Source: Candidatus Microgenomatus sp.
GTDB taxonomy: Bacteria; Patescibacteriota; Microgenomatia; UBA1400; PJMF01
Assembly: GCA_020724725.1 (NCBI GenBank)
Contig: DYGL01000003.1
Span: 1 to 51,108 of the forward strand
DNA: 51,108 nt
Reading direction: 5' to 3'
In this document: positions 42,696-50,818 of the stretch, piece after piece
Position numbering within the stretch: the stretch's first letter is position 1
Layout of the letters: every line of letters starts with the position of its first letter
Translations under genes and position numbers: made by a program
The notes under the pieces: generated by a model
Told to the model about the DNA's origin: nothing
What the model saw: the letters and a program-made list of their open reading frames with translations, nothing else
Databases searched by the model: none

Positions 42696-43576
42696 TTCTT
42701 TTTATTCTTTTTCCAATTATCAAAGACCAAAAGTAAAGGTACAGCAGTAAAAGTACTCGAGTAAGTGCCAGTAATTGCGCCAATTAAAAGAGCAATTACA
42801 AACCAATGAATGGTGCTGCCCCCCAAAATTGCTAAGGTTAAAAGCATAATGATGATGGTTAGAGAGTTGTTGATTGAACGACCAAGTGTTTCCAAGACTG
42901 CAGCATTAGCAATTTGTTCGAAAGGATAACGAGGGTTTTTGCGTTTTAACTCACGAATACGATCGTAAACCACAATGGTGTCATGAACAGAAAAGGATAA
43001 AGTCGTTAATAAAGCAGTTACAAATAAAACGTCCACCTCCACCTGCATAAAATGTCCCAATAAACTAAAAGCGCCAATTAAGATTAGTGAATCGTGTAAC
43101 ATTGCCAAAACAGCACAAAGACCGTATTTGAGCTCATCGAAAGCCCTCCAAATATGAAAAGTAATGATAGAAGCCACAATAATAATTGCAATCAATGTTT
43201 TGCGAAGCAATTCTGCTCCCAAAACTGGCCCAACGGTTTCAAAACGCAAAACTTCAATTTGTCCATAAGTTTGGCTAAGCTTGGAAACCAACTGATCTTT
43301 GTTTTGGTTATCAATTTCTTTGCCTTTAATTAGAATTCTTTGCTCGCCAGCACTTTGTATTACTTCTGGCTCATATAAACCGTCCAAGCTCTCTTTCAAT
43401 TTCTCTTGTGAATAATTGGCAAATTTTTCTGTATCTTGAAAATGTAATTCCATCAAAGAGCCACCAGTAAAATCTATGGCTGGCTTAAGACCAAAAAGAA
43501 ACAAAGAAAATATTCCTGGTAATAAAAATGATAAAGAAATCAAAAAGTAAAATTTTTTAAATTTCATTAGATTCAT
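42692..43576 (-). CDS. secF: Protein translocase subunit SecF
   Basis: A 294-residue membrane protein of the Sec translocon, which with SecD uses ion flow to help pull exported proteins across. Six spans are expected: the first at about 9-28, a periplasmic-side domain (about 30-135), then five. PAIDFTGGSLMELHF is the first-domain signature; LSFSVHDTIVVYDRIRE and LGRSINNSLT are the conserved transmembrane motifs. The ATG at 43576 overlaps the secD TGA by four bases; a second ATG lies three codons on. Confidence 0.93.
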   Translation of the reverse strand: MNLMKFKKFYFLISLSFLLPGIFSLFLFGLKPAIDFTGGSLMELHFQDTEKFANYSQEKLKESLDGLYEPEVIQSAGEQRILIKGKEIDNQNKDQLVSKLSQTYGQIEVLRFETVGPVLGAELLRKTLIAIIIVASIITFHIWRAFDELKYGLCAVLAMLHDSLILIGAFSLLGHFMQVEVDVLFVTALLTTLSFSVHDTIVVYDRIRELKRKNPRYPFEQIANAAVLETLGRSINNSLTIIIMLLTLAILGGSTIHWFVIALLIGAITGTYSSTFTAVPLLLVFDNWKKNKKN

Positions 43577-44934
43577 GATTTATTCCTCTTTTCTCGATTA
43601 AAAATTGGCAAAAAAGCTCTAAGTAGTAAACGGCTAACCACAACTCCCGTAAAAAGACTCATTAAAGTACCAATCAAAAAAGTTAGACCAAAACCTTTAA
43701 CTAAACCGCTAGTATTTAAGAAAGAAAAATTAAGTGGATTAATTAAAACCAAGGCAGTCATAATTGAAGCCAAGTTGGCGTCTTTAATACTGTCCCAAGC
43801 CCGACCAAAACCCAATTCCATAGCTCTAGCGTAAGGCTGACCGCTTCTTACTTCTTCCTTCATTCTTTCAAAAATCAAAATATTAGCATCAACAGCCATA
43901 CCAATAGTCAAAATTAATCCGGCAATTCCAGGCAAAGTAAGTACTACTCCCAAAACTTTATAAATGGCAATGGTTAAAGTAGCATAAATCAGAAGAGAAA
44001 TGCTGGCAACAAAACCCAACCAACCATAGTAAACAATCATAAAAAGTAACACCAAGCCTAAACCAAGCAAGCCAGCCAAAACACTTTTACCAACAGACTC
44101 ATCACCCAAACTAGCTCCGATCGTTCTTTGTTCCAAAACTTTGATATTAACCGGCAAGGCTCCTGCATTAAGCTGAATCGCTAAATTTTTGGCTTCCTTG
44201 GTATCAAAATCTCCACTGATTACAGCTCGGCCATCAAGAATTGGGGTAGAAATAACTGGACTCATAATTGGCATTCCATCAACAAAAATTGCTAAGACCT
44301 CATTAACGTTTTCTTTGGTTACCTTGGCAAATAAGTCTCTGCCCTCCTCATTCATTTCCAAAGAAATCACTGGCTTGCCAGTTTGCGGGTCAATTTGGGC
44401 CAAGGAGCGCTTGAGTTGTTTACCAGTTAAACCAGTTTCTGCAAAAGAATCAAGCCAAATTTGGGGAGAAATAGTTGCTTCATTAAATTCTTCTTCAGTA
44501 AGTTGTCGTTGTAATTTAAATTCTAGCTGAGCTGTTTGTCCAACTAAATTTAAAGCCTCCTGTGGATCTGAAATGCCTGGTAATTCAATAATCAAGCGAT
44601 AGCTATCATCTTTTTTAGAAGTTTGAATTGAAGATTCGCTAATACCATAGAGGTCAACTCTTCTGGCAATAATTTCTCTAGCTGATTCTAGGGCTACTTC
44701 TCTATCTTCTACAGTAATCTCACCCATTTCTGCTTCCAAAGTAACTTGCATGCCACCCTGCAAATCTAAACCTTTGCGCAATTGATAGTCTTTTTGAATG
44801 TGTTTACCAAAAAAATAAAAATCTAATTTTGGCTTTTGAAAATTGCCAATTTGATCTGGCAAAGCAATAAATGCTGCCACAAAAGTCAAGAAAAAAATTA
44901 AAAATAGAGACTTAGTTAAAGACTTTTTTTTCAT
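43573..44934 (-). CDS. secD: Protein translocase subunit SecD
   Basis: A 453-residue RND-superfamily partner of SecF. LRKGLDLQGGMQVTLEAEM (about 52-70) is the P1-domain hallmark; LIIELPGISDPQEALNLVG and SLEMNEEGRDLFAKVT follow. The C-terminal spans carry GLILTIGMAVDANILIFERMKEE and DANLASIMTALVLI, with the conserved Asp in the membrane. It is shorter than the E. coli protein (about 600), as is common in small-genome bacteria. It is nine bases after the HTH-nucleotidyltransferase gene, so the three genes form one unit. Confidence 0.94.
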   Translation of the reverse strand: MKKKSLTKSLFLIFFLTFVAAFIALPDQIGNFQKPKLDFYFFGKHIQKDYQLRKGLDLQGGMQVTLEAEMGEITVEDREVALESAREIIARRVDLYGISESSIQTSKKDDSYRLIIELPGISDPQEALNLVGQTAQLEFKLQRQLTEEEFNEATISPQIWLDSFAETGLTGKQLKRSLAQIDPQTGKPVISLEMNEEGRDLFAKVTKENVNEVLAIFVDGMPIMSPVISTPILDGRAVISGDFDTKEAKNLAIQLNAGALPVNIKVLEQRTIGASLGDESVGKSVLAGLLGLGLVLLFMIVYYGWLGFVASISLLIYATLTIAIYKVLGVVLTLPGIAGLILTIGMAVDANILIFERMKEEVRSGQPYARAMELGFGRAWDSIKDANLASIMTALVLINPLNFSFLNTSGLVKGFGLTFLIGTLMSLFTGVVVSRLLLRAFLPIFNREKRNKS

Positions 44935-44943
44935 AAATTTAAA

Positions 44944-45543
44944 TTAGATAGTGGGCAACTCTCTATGGCAAAATTCTATTTCATCGCCAATAACCATTAC
45001 TCTAACCCCATACATCACTTCCATGATAAATGGGTCGCGACGAGCTTTACGAAACTCAAATTCCTCAGTTTCTAAAACAGCATAGTTAATTTCTCGCCCA
45101 AAATCTTTTTCTTCAGCCTTAATTAAGGCTTCAATTTCTGGCAACACCACTTCACCTACAATTAAAATATCTAATTGATCTCGATCTAATTTTGCTTGAT
45201 TGATGAAAGCTCCGGTAAACACAACATAGTCGACATTACCTAATTTTCTTCTTAGCTTCCTAATTTTCTTACCAATGCCAGAAGTTTTAATCACAATGCG
45301 CTGTAATTCTTGAAAAAAGAGATATTTCTTGTTGAGAGTGTAGTAAAGACGATTGGACCTTTGTTCACTTTTAAGCAAACCTGCCTCCAACATTCTGTCC
45401 AGTTCTCGACGCACGGCATTAATTTCTTCTTTAACTAAGCGTGTAATTTCACGAACATAAAACATCTCGTTTGGTTTTTCAAAAAAGAGAGTCAACATTT
45501 TGACTCTGACTTTGGAAACCAATAAATCATTTAAATCTGCCAT
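44944..45543 (-). CDS. Winged-helix protein with nucleotidyltransferase-like C-terminus
   Basis: A 199-residue protein. Residues about 1-75 from MADLNDLLVSKVRVKML are an ArsR/MarR-like winged helix (FYVREITRLVKEEINAVRRE, LLKSEQRSNRLYYTLN). Residues about 100-190 look like a worn nucleotidyltransferase fold (VDYVVFTGAF, then DRDQLDILIVG), with Ala in place of Ser in the GS motif. I start at ATG 45543; the frame extends to 45579, but the shorter form fits relatives and has an AAAGA box. It is cotranscribed with secD-secF and could regulate them, or respond to secretion state; that is inference. Confidence 0.7.
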   Translation of the reverse strand: MADLNDLLVSKVRVKMLTLFFEKPNEMFYVREITRLVKEEINAVRRELDRMLEAGLLKSEQRSNRLYYTLNKKYLFFQELQRIVIKTSGIGKKIRKLRRKLGNVDYVVFTGAFINQAKLDRDQLDILIVGEVVLPEIEALIKAEEKDFGREINYAVLETEEFEFRKARRDPFIMEVMYGVRVMVIGDEIEFCHRELPTI

Positions 45544-45626
45544 GTTAAATCTTTCTTGAAAATCTGCAATTGAATGCAATTTTTACTCAATTTCAATCTT
45601 AACAAAAAATAATAGAAAAGCAAAAC

Positions 45627-46262
45627 TTAATTAGCTCTTTTGGCAAAAATCAAAAGTCTTTCTTTGGTTGTTCCAGGAGGCCAACAGGTTTGCAGAACTA
45701 TGTTTTCTCCCTCATAAGACTGATAAAGAAAGCTTGTGTCTGTGGGTTGACTAATTTTCTTTTCGGTGACCAAGTAGCGATATCTTTTTCTTTCATGCCA
45801 AATGTAAATCTCATCGCCAGTTTCTAATTTGTTGAGCAAATAAAAAACAGCATTGTATTGGACTTGAAAACCTGGACTAGAAGAGTGAGCAAAGTAATAT
45901 CCTAGGCCTTTTTCATCCGGGTAATTGGTGCTTGAGGCATGAGCAATGCCTTGCTTTAGGGCTGCTTTATACTGCTCTTCATCATTTGGATCAACATTAA
46001 AGACCACTCTTTCGTCTAGACCTAGGCTAGGAATGACTATGCCATAATCTTTATTTTTAGAAGCATTGCCAACAATAGTCATTCCTGAAAAATCAGGAAA
46101 AAATAAGGCTTGAGGATTCTCAATCCCTCTATTTTGAAAAAATGATTTGAATTGATATTTAAATTCTATCCAAAGCACCGGCAAAAAAACCAAAATTAAC
46201 CAAAACAAAAAGGTTAAAAAGGCCAAGAGAATTAGAACAGGGAAAATTTGACGAATTTTCAA
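45627..46262 (-). CDS. Sortase
   Basis: A 211-residue membrane-anchored transpeptidase with an N-terminal span (about 10-32). GYYFAHSSSPG holds the catalytic His; NIVLQTCWPPGTTKERLLIFAKR holds the catalytic Cys (in a QTC form of TLxTC) and, about eight residues on, the Arg. It should cut a C-terminal sorting signal and join the protein to the cell surface. The start is TTG with an AAGGAAA box about nine bases upstream; no ATG exists before the catalytic domain. It is four bases after the gene for its likely substrate. Confidence 0.88.
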   Translation of the reverse strand: MKIRQIFPVLILLAFLTFLFWLILVFLPVLWIEFKYQFKSFFQNRGIENPQALFFPDFSGMTIVGNASKNKDYGIVIPSLGLDERVVFNVDPNDEEQYKAALKQGIAHASSTNYPDEKGLGYYFAHSSSPGFQVQYNAVFYLLNKLETGDEIYIWHERKRYRYLVTEKKISQPTDTSFLYQSYEGENIVLQTCWPPGTTKERLLIFAKRAN

Positions 46263-46266
46263 TAGC

Positions 46267-47655
46267 TTATTTCCTTTTTTTCAACGAACGCTTATTAAGA
46301 TTATGATTCATCTTTTTGGTTCCTTGAATAAAGGGGTAACTGAAAGCTAAAGCACCACTAGTCAAACCTAGAATTGAGAACCAAGTTGGAGTGCCAGTTG
46401 AAGGCTGCTTAGTAATTGGTTTGGTGCTAACATAAACAGTTTGTTCACAAGCACTACTTCTCCTCCATTCACCAGTTGAGTCTTGCACAGAAGCTTTAAC
46501 CTTATAGGTGCCCGGACTAGCATATTGATGCTCAAATTCTTCTTGATTGGCTTCAACCTGATTACCATCGCCGTAATCAATTTTGTAGTTTTTAAGATCA
46601 CCTTTATTGTCATAGCCGGCAACTTTAAAATTCACTAGAGCTGGAGCTTGGTTGTTTTGACCTGAAACAATCTGCAAATAAGAACAAGCACTACGATGAC
46701 TTTCAATTTTAACAGGGCTAACTCTAGCTACCACCTGACATTGACGATCTTTGAGCCAGTTACCTTGACTATCTTTAACCTCAACTGCAGCACTAAATCT
46801 ACCAGAACTTTCGTAGGTATGATCAACCTTGCTATGACTGGTTTCCAAATCAGTCCCATCACCAAAAAGAAAACGATAGGCTTTGATTTCTCCTAAGTTG
46901 TCGCTTGCTTTAGCTTCAAAAGTAATTTTTGCAGGCACTTGATCGTTATTACCACTTAGAATCAACAAATCATCACAGGAGCTGACATGAGGGATACGTT
47001 CATCAACTACCAAAAAGAAAGCTCCGTCATTAAAATCCATATCTTCAATTAAAACATCATGACAATCTTTATCTGAGCCATTGCAACTAAGGCTGACGTT
47101 TGGCTTGCTATAACTTTCTTTTAAAAATTTTTCATAAGCATAACCATCTCCCCAGCATTGAGCAGATAAAAGTTTATTGCCGTCACTGCTGATTTTGCTA
47201 TATAAATCGCTCACATCAGCTGAACCAGCACCAGAAAAACCATTGCAGATGTTGTTTTTAGGACTTATCCAACCAGAGTAAGGCGTGTCTTTCATGTCTG
47301 CTAAAAAAGAAATTTTATCTCCAGAAGAAACTCTAACACCCGTGCGCCAAACATCATTTCCAGTTACAGTTTGACTGTAACTGCGATCATTAACTCTGAG
47401 CTTGAGAGTAGTTTTGATTCCTGTTTTATAATAGATCAAAACTTCTCCAGAAGCCACACTGGAAAAAGTATAATCAAGCTTACCAGAATCATTTCTGCCA
47501 CAATGCTCAATGGAAACATCTTGACCTGAAAAGTTAAATTTGTAGAACCAAGGCTGATCGCAATGAGCATCTGCTCCTAAAGTTGAAGTTGAAGCCAAAA
47601 CTCCAGAATTACTTAAAATAAGTAAAACCAAAGTTGTGACCAGAGTTTTTATCAT
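46267..47655 (-). CDS. Secreted PKD-domain surface protein with probable sorting signal
   Basis: A 462-residue protein started at ATG 47655 (the frame's TTG at 47661 adds two residues). A signal peptide (LVTTLVLLILSNSGVLAS) is followed by an unrecognised Cys-containing region (about 30-225) and two PKD domains (about 230-312 and 325-412; FLFGDGTDLET and IDYGDGNQVEA). The end has KQPSTGTPTW, a hydrophobic span and a basic tail, a variant of LPXTG-type signals. The adjacent sortase probably anchors it. The many Cys fit export with a disulfide catalyst. The ligand is unknown. Confidence 0.83.
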   Translation of the reverse strand: MIKTLVTTLVLLILSNSGVLASTSTLGADAHCDQPWFYKFNFSGQDVSIEHCGRNDSGKLDYTFSSVASGEVLIYYKTGIKTTLKLRVNDRSYSQTVTGNDVWRTGVRVSSGDKISFLADMKDTPYSGWISPKNNICNGFSGAGSADVSDLYSKISSDGNKLLSAQCWGDGYAYEKFLKESYSKPNVSLSCNGSDKDCHDVLIEDMDFNDGAFFLVVDERIPHVSSCDDLLILSGNNDQVPAKITFEAKASDNLGEIKAYRFLFGDGTDLETSHSKVDHTYESSGRFSAAVEVKDSQGNWLKDRQCQVVARVSPVKIESHRSACSYLQIVSGQNNQAPALVNFKVAGYDNKGDLKNYKIDYGDGNQVEANQEEFEHQYASPGTYKVKASVQDSTGEWRRSSACEQTVYVSTKPITKQPSTGTPTWFSILGLTSGALAFSYPFIQGTKKMNHNLNKRSLKKRK

Positions 47656-47657
47656 AA

Positions 47658-48854
47658 TCAATAGCTAACATCCGAATCGGTAGCCAAGACTGAAATCCAA
47701 ATTTGCCCCCTAGCTAACTCGATAGCGTTACCTCTAACGTCGACAAATTCCAACTCAGCTTCACGATCTTTTTTAACCCAATTGGCTTCGATTGGAGCCT
47801 GACCGTGTTTAAAAATCAAAGCTTTACCTCTTCCAACAGTACCATACATCATATGTTTCTTTTCATTAATGGGACCTTTTTCGGTAGCAAAGAGAATTAC
47901 AACATTTTTACTAGATAGTTGCTCATCATTATTGATATCAACATGAGCCTCCCCAGCATTATTTCTCTTATAAGAATCACTGTTGCTGTCATAATTCCAC
48001 TCAACTGAATATTGGTTATAACCACTCCAAAAATCATAAGCAATTTTGGTGGTTGAACCTGCTTCTGGAATTTCTTCTTCATAGCTAAAACCCTTATAAG
48101 CGCTAGACCAAGGAGCGGCAGCGATGGTTTTTCTAGCGACCACTCTCTCTGGGGTTAGACTGGTCCAACCTCGATCAGCAGCAACCTTCCATAACGCTTC
48201 AGTGGTTGTTTCCATGGTGTGCTCGGTAGCAATCTCTTTGCCAGGAATACGATTGTAATTACGGAAGAAAGTTGGATAACCAACAGAAAACTGATTAATA
48301 TCATTCTCACCTTCCCAACCATATTCACGAATTTGGCCAAGAGCATCTGTTGGACCAGGCACATTTGCTCCACCAACATGAACATACATGGGCAAGTTAA
48401 ATCCAGAAGCCCAATCTAAATAATAAGTTCTAGCCGAACGAATTGGAGCTAGAGTTAAATCGTTGGCTTGAGCTGCACAGTAAAATAAAGCACCAAAACG
48501 AGTCACTCCACCCTCAGCTACTGCTTCAAAAACCAAATCAGCTCGACTCAAACCTGCCTGAGGACGAGAATCTGGAGTATTTTCAATCATTACAAAAAGT
48601 GGACGACGGGTATCCCAAGCATCCTTTTCGGTTTTGGTGTAGTAAACACCATTTAAAGGACAGACCTGATCTCTTGGTTCACTAGGATCAATTGTCAAAA
48701 GACTACTAAGTAAAGTCTGGGCGGGGTCTGTGGTTTGATTATTGTTTGTAGTATTGGCCACAGAGCCTTTAGAAAAGGAGGAAAAAGCCAAGAAAGATAA
48801 GCCGGAGCTCAATATATATAAAATCAAAACAACAATTAAATTCTTCTTAGGCAT
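47658..48854 (-). CDS. DUF3048 family (YerB-like) exported protein
   Basis: A 398-residue protein with an N-terminal span (about 5-26) and no lipobox Cys. RRPLFVMIENTPDSRPQAGLS, DLVFEAVAEGGVTRFGALFY and PIRSARTYYLDWASGF are the DUF3048 N-terminal signature; YNQYSVEWNYDSNSDSYKR and VVILFATEKGPI belong to its C-terminal half. The family is secreted or lipid-anchored and of unknown biochemical role. It heads the PKD-sortase unit with an AAAGGA ribosome binding site. Confidence 0.85.
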   Translation of the reverse strand: MPKKNLIVVLILYILSSGLSFLAFSSFSKGSVANTTNNNQTTDPAQTLLSSLLTIDPSEPRDQVCPLNGVYYTKTEKDAWDTRRPLFVMIENTPDSRPQAGLSRADLVFEAVAEGGVTRFGALFYCAAQANDLTLAPIRSARTYYLDWASGFNLPMYVHVGGANVPGPTDALGQIREYGWEGENDINQFSVGYPTFFRNYNRIPGKEIATEHTMETTTEALWKVAADRGWTSLTPERVVARKTIAAAPWSSAYKGFSYEEEIPEAGSTTKIAYDFWSGYNQYSVEWNYDSNSDSYKRNNAGEAHVDINNDEQLSSKNVVILFATEKGPINEKKHMMYGTVGRGKALIFKHGQAPIEANWVKKDREAELEFVDVRGNAIELARGQIWISVLATDSDVSY

Positions 48855-48881
48855 AAATCCTTTCTAAATTGCATTTAAACT

Positions 48882-49133
48882 TCAAGTATATAATAGAGCC
48901 ACAGTTAACAAAACCAGTAAAATAAAAATAAAAACCAAAAAAGTTTTTCTTAGATCCTTAATAATCAGTTGAGGATCATAAGCAAAAATTTCCTTTAGAT
49001 AGCTAACTTCTTGTTTTACCTCTTTTTCAATTGGTTTAGACACTTGCTTGATTTCTTGTTTCAAAGGAAGGACTTTTTTTTGACGACGCAATTCACTCTG
49101 CAAACGGTCTTTTTTGGTTCTTTTTTTTGCCAT
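48882..49133 (-). CDS. Small basic protein with C-terminal membrane span
   Basis: An 83-residue protein, started at ATG 49133 (MAKKRTKKDRLQSELRRQKK), one base after the rseP stop; the longer frame to 49172 would run through the end of rseP. The N-terminal half is strongly basic and helical; the last 25 residues (TFLVFIFILLVLLTVALLYT) form a tail anchor. No family is recognised. Its last two codons (TAT ACT) double as the -10 box of the next operon. Confidence 0.65.
   Translation of the reverse strand: MAKKRTKKDRLQSELRRQKKVLPLKQEIKQVSKPIEKEVKQEVSYLKEIFAYDPQLIIKDLRKTFLVFIFILLVLLTVALLYT
48885..48890 (-). promoter_or_regulatory. Putative -10 box (TATACT) for the DUF3048-PKD-sortase operon
   Basis: On the minus strand TATACT overlaps the last two codons of the upstream gene and predicts a leader of about 23 bases that carries the AAAGGA ribosome binding site. 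The -35 is unclear. Confidence 0.4.
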
Positions 49134-49134
49134 A

Positions 49135-50244
49135 TTATCTAAAAATATTTCTAATATCATTAAAAGAAACAATGATCATCAAAGCAAGTAGAGAAATATA
49201 GCCAAAATAATTCAAGTAGGCAGCAACTTTATCAATTTTTCTTTTTTTGAAAAATTTTTCCAAAACAATTAAAACAGCTCGACCACCATCTAAAGCCGGA
49301 ATCGGTAAAAGATTCATAATGCCTAAATTGATTGATAGAAGAGCCGCAAAATTCACAATATTTAAAAAGCCACCTTCAAAAAAACCATAAGTATTGGCCT
49401 GATCAATGATACCTATCGGACCAGCAATTTCCTGTTGCAGGCCACGGCCAGCAAATAAATCAAGCACCATTTGCCATAAAGCTTGAAGAATCATTATCGC
49501 CAAAGCAAGAGATTGCTTAAAAGCCTCAGTAATGGTCTTAAATGGCATAAGATACCAAGGATAATTCTTGAAAATAACTTCGCTAAAAGTTATGCCCATT
49601 GTGCCTTCTCCATCTGGAGTTTCTGCCTTGGTTCGCAAATAAATATTGTAATCTTGATAATCACTAGGGCAAGCTTCCTCTGCACATGGTAAAGAGGTGC
49701 GAATTGTGACTGCTTCTCCTAGATGAGCTTGCACAAAACTTTGCACTTGTGTTGGAGAATCAACTTTAATCCATTCCTGATTAACTTGAAAAGCTAAAAT
49801 ATTGGTATTATCTTGCAAACCAGCTTGTTTGGCTGGAGAGTTTTCCACTACCTGACCAATTCTAGCTTGCCCATAAAGAGGGGTAGGAATACCTAGTTGA
49901 TAAAAAACCGCTGCAAAAGCCAAAATACCAAAAACAAAATTAAAAAAAACTCCTGCTAGAACTACTTCTAAGCGAGCTTTGATCGATTTATTGTGAAAAG
50001 AGCCCTTGTCATCTGGGTTTTCTTCTGGACCATTTTCACCCTCCATTTGCACAAAACCACCAAAAGGAATCAAGTTTAGGGAAAAAATAGTTTCTTTTGA
50101 TTTAAAAATTTGTAAAAGACGAGGTGGGTAGCCTAAACCAAACTCTTTAACTTTGATACCATTTCTTCTAGCAGCCAAAAAATGACCAGCTTCATGAATA
50201 ATGACCAAAATAGATAGGATGAGAATAAAAATCAAAGCTGCCAT
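49135..50244 (-). CDS. rseP: Site-2 zinc metalloprotease RseP-like
   Basis: A 369-residue intramembrane protease that cuts membrane-bound regulators and signal peptides. VIIHEAGHFLAARRNGIKV (HEXXH at 17-21) binds zinc; KEFGLGYPPRLL follows. A single PDZ domain lies at about 125-200 (GQVVENSPAKQAGL). NLLPIPALDGGRAVL is the third-ligand LDG motif. The E. coli protein has two PDZ domains; one is usual in shorter relatives. It is three bases after frr, a common neighbour. Confidence 0.93.
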   Translation of the reverse strand: MAALIFILILSILVIIHEAGHFLAARRNGIKVKEFGLGYPPRLLQIFKSKETIFSLNLIPFGGFVQMEGENGPEENPDDKGSFHNKSIKARLEVVLAGVFFNFVFGILAFAAVFYQLGIPTPLYGQARIGQVVENSPAKQAGLQDNTNILAFQVNQEWIKVDSPTQVQSFVQAHLGEAVTIRTSLPCAEEACPSDYQDYNIYLRTKAETPDGEGTMGITFSEVIFKNYPWYLMPFKTITEAFKQSLALAIMILQALWQMVLDLFAGRGLQQEIAGPIGIIDQANTYGFFEGGFLNIVNFAALLSINLGIMNLLPIPALDGGRAVLIVLEKFFKKRKIDKVAAYLNYFGYISLLALMIIVSFNDIRNIFR

Positions 50245-50247
50245 ATT

Positions 50248-50802
50248 TTAAAGACTCAAAAGTTCTTGTTCTTTTTTCTTACTCATTTCTTCTAGTTTGG
50301 AAATATATTCTTTGACAGTGTTGTCTAATTCTTCAACTTCAGCTTTGATATCATCTTCACTAATTCCAGCCCCACCTTCTTGTTTTTCAATATCTCGACG
50401 CAAATCAGAACGAACACTGCGTAGCATCACCTTGGCTTCCTCTTCTTTTTGATGCAAAATTTTAACCATTTCTAGTCTTCTCTCTTGAGTGGGAGCTGGC
50501 ACTACAATTCTAATCAAATCGCCATCCACAATTGGATTTAAATTGAGTTGAGCCAATTGAATGGCTTTTTCTATTTCTGATAACAAACTTTTGTCCCACG
50601 GTTTAACAGTTAGAAGTTGTGTGTCTGGAGCAGAAATCGAAGCAACTTCGTGCAAAGCCATTCTGGTGCCATAAGCTTCTACAAAAACTCCATCAAGAAG
50701 TTGAGCACTAGCCCTACCAGTGCGTAAAGAAGAAAAGTCATCTTGAGCGTGACTTAAAGTTTTTTCAAATTTATCCAGATAAGAAGATTTGTGTATTGCC
50801 AT
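50248..50802 (-). CDS. frr: Ribosome recycling factor
   Basis: A 184-residue tRNA-shaped protein that, with EF-G, splits ribosomes after termination. The two domains are recognisable: the helical bundle (KFEKTLSHAQDDFSSLRTGRASAQLLDGV at 11-39, QERRLEMVKILHQKEEEAKVMLRSVRSDLR) and the small beta domain (VEAYGTRMALHEVASISAPDTQLLTVKPWD). The length is normal. It sits between an exported protein of unknown role and rseP. Confidence 0.96.
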   Translation of the reverse strand: MAIHKSSYLDKFEKTLSHAQDDFSSLRTGRASAQLLDGVFVEAYGTRMALHEVASISAPDTQLLTVKPWDKSLLSEIEKAIQLAQLNLNPIVDGDLIRIVVPAPTQERRLEMVKILHQKEEEAKVMLRSVRSDLRRDIEKQEGGAGISEDDIKAEVEELDNTVKEYISKLEEMSKKKEQELLSL

Positions 50803-50818
50803 ATTTTAAGAGAGCATT

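Noticed and set aside
45544-45626. Direct repeat AATTGCA upstream of the HTH-nucleotidyltransferase gene as an operator
   Set aside because: Only two short copies in AT-rich sequence, with no symmetry; not distinguishable from chance.
46368-46622. 84-residue antiparallel-frame protein inside the PKD gene
   Set aside because: It lies in another frame of a well-supported secreted protein and has no start signal or family resemblance.
48219-48685. Plus-strand frames inside the DUF3048 gene
   Set aside because: They are antisense to a conserved domain and show no ribosome binding site or recognisable motif.
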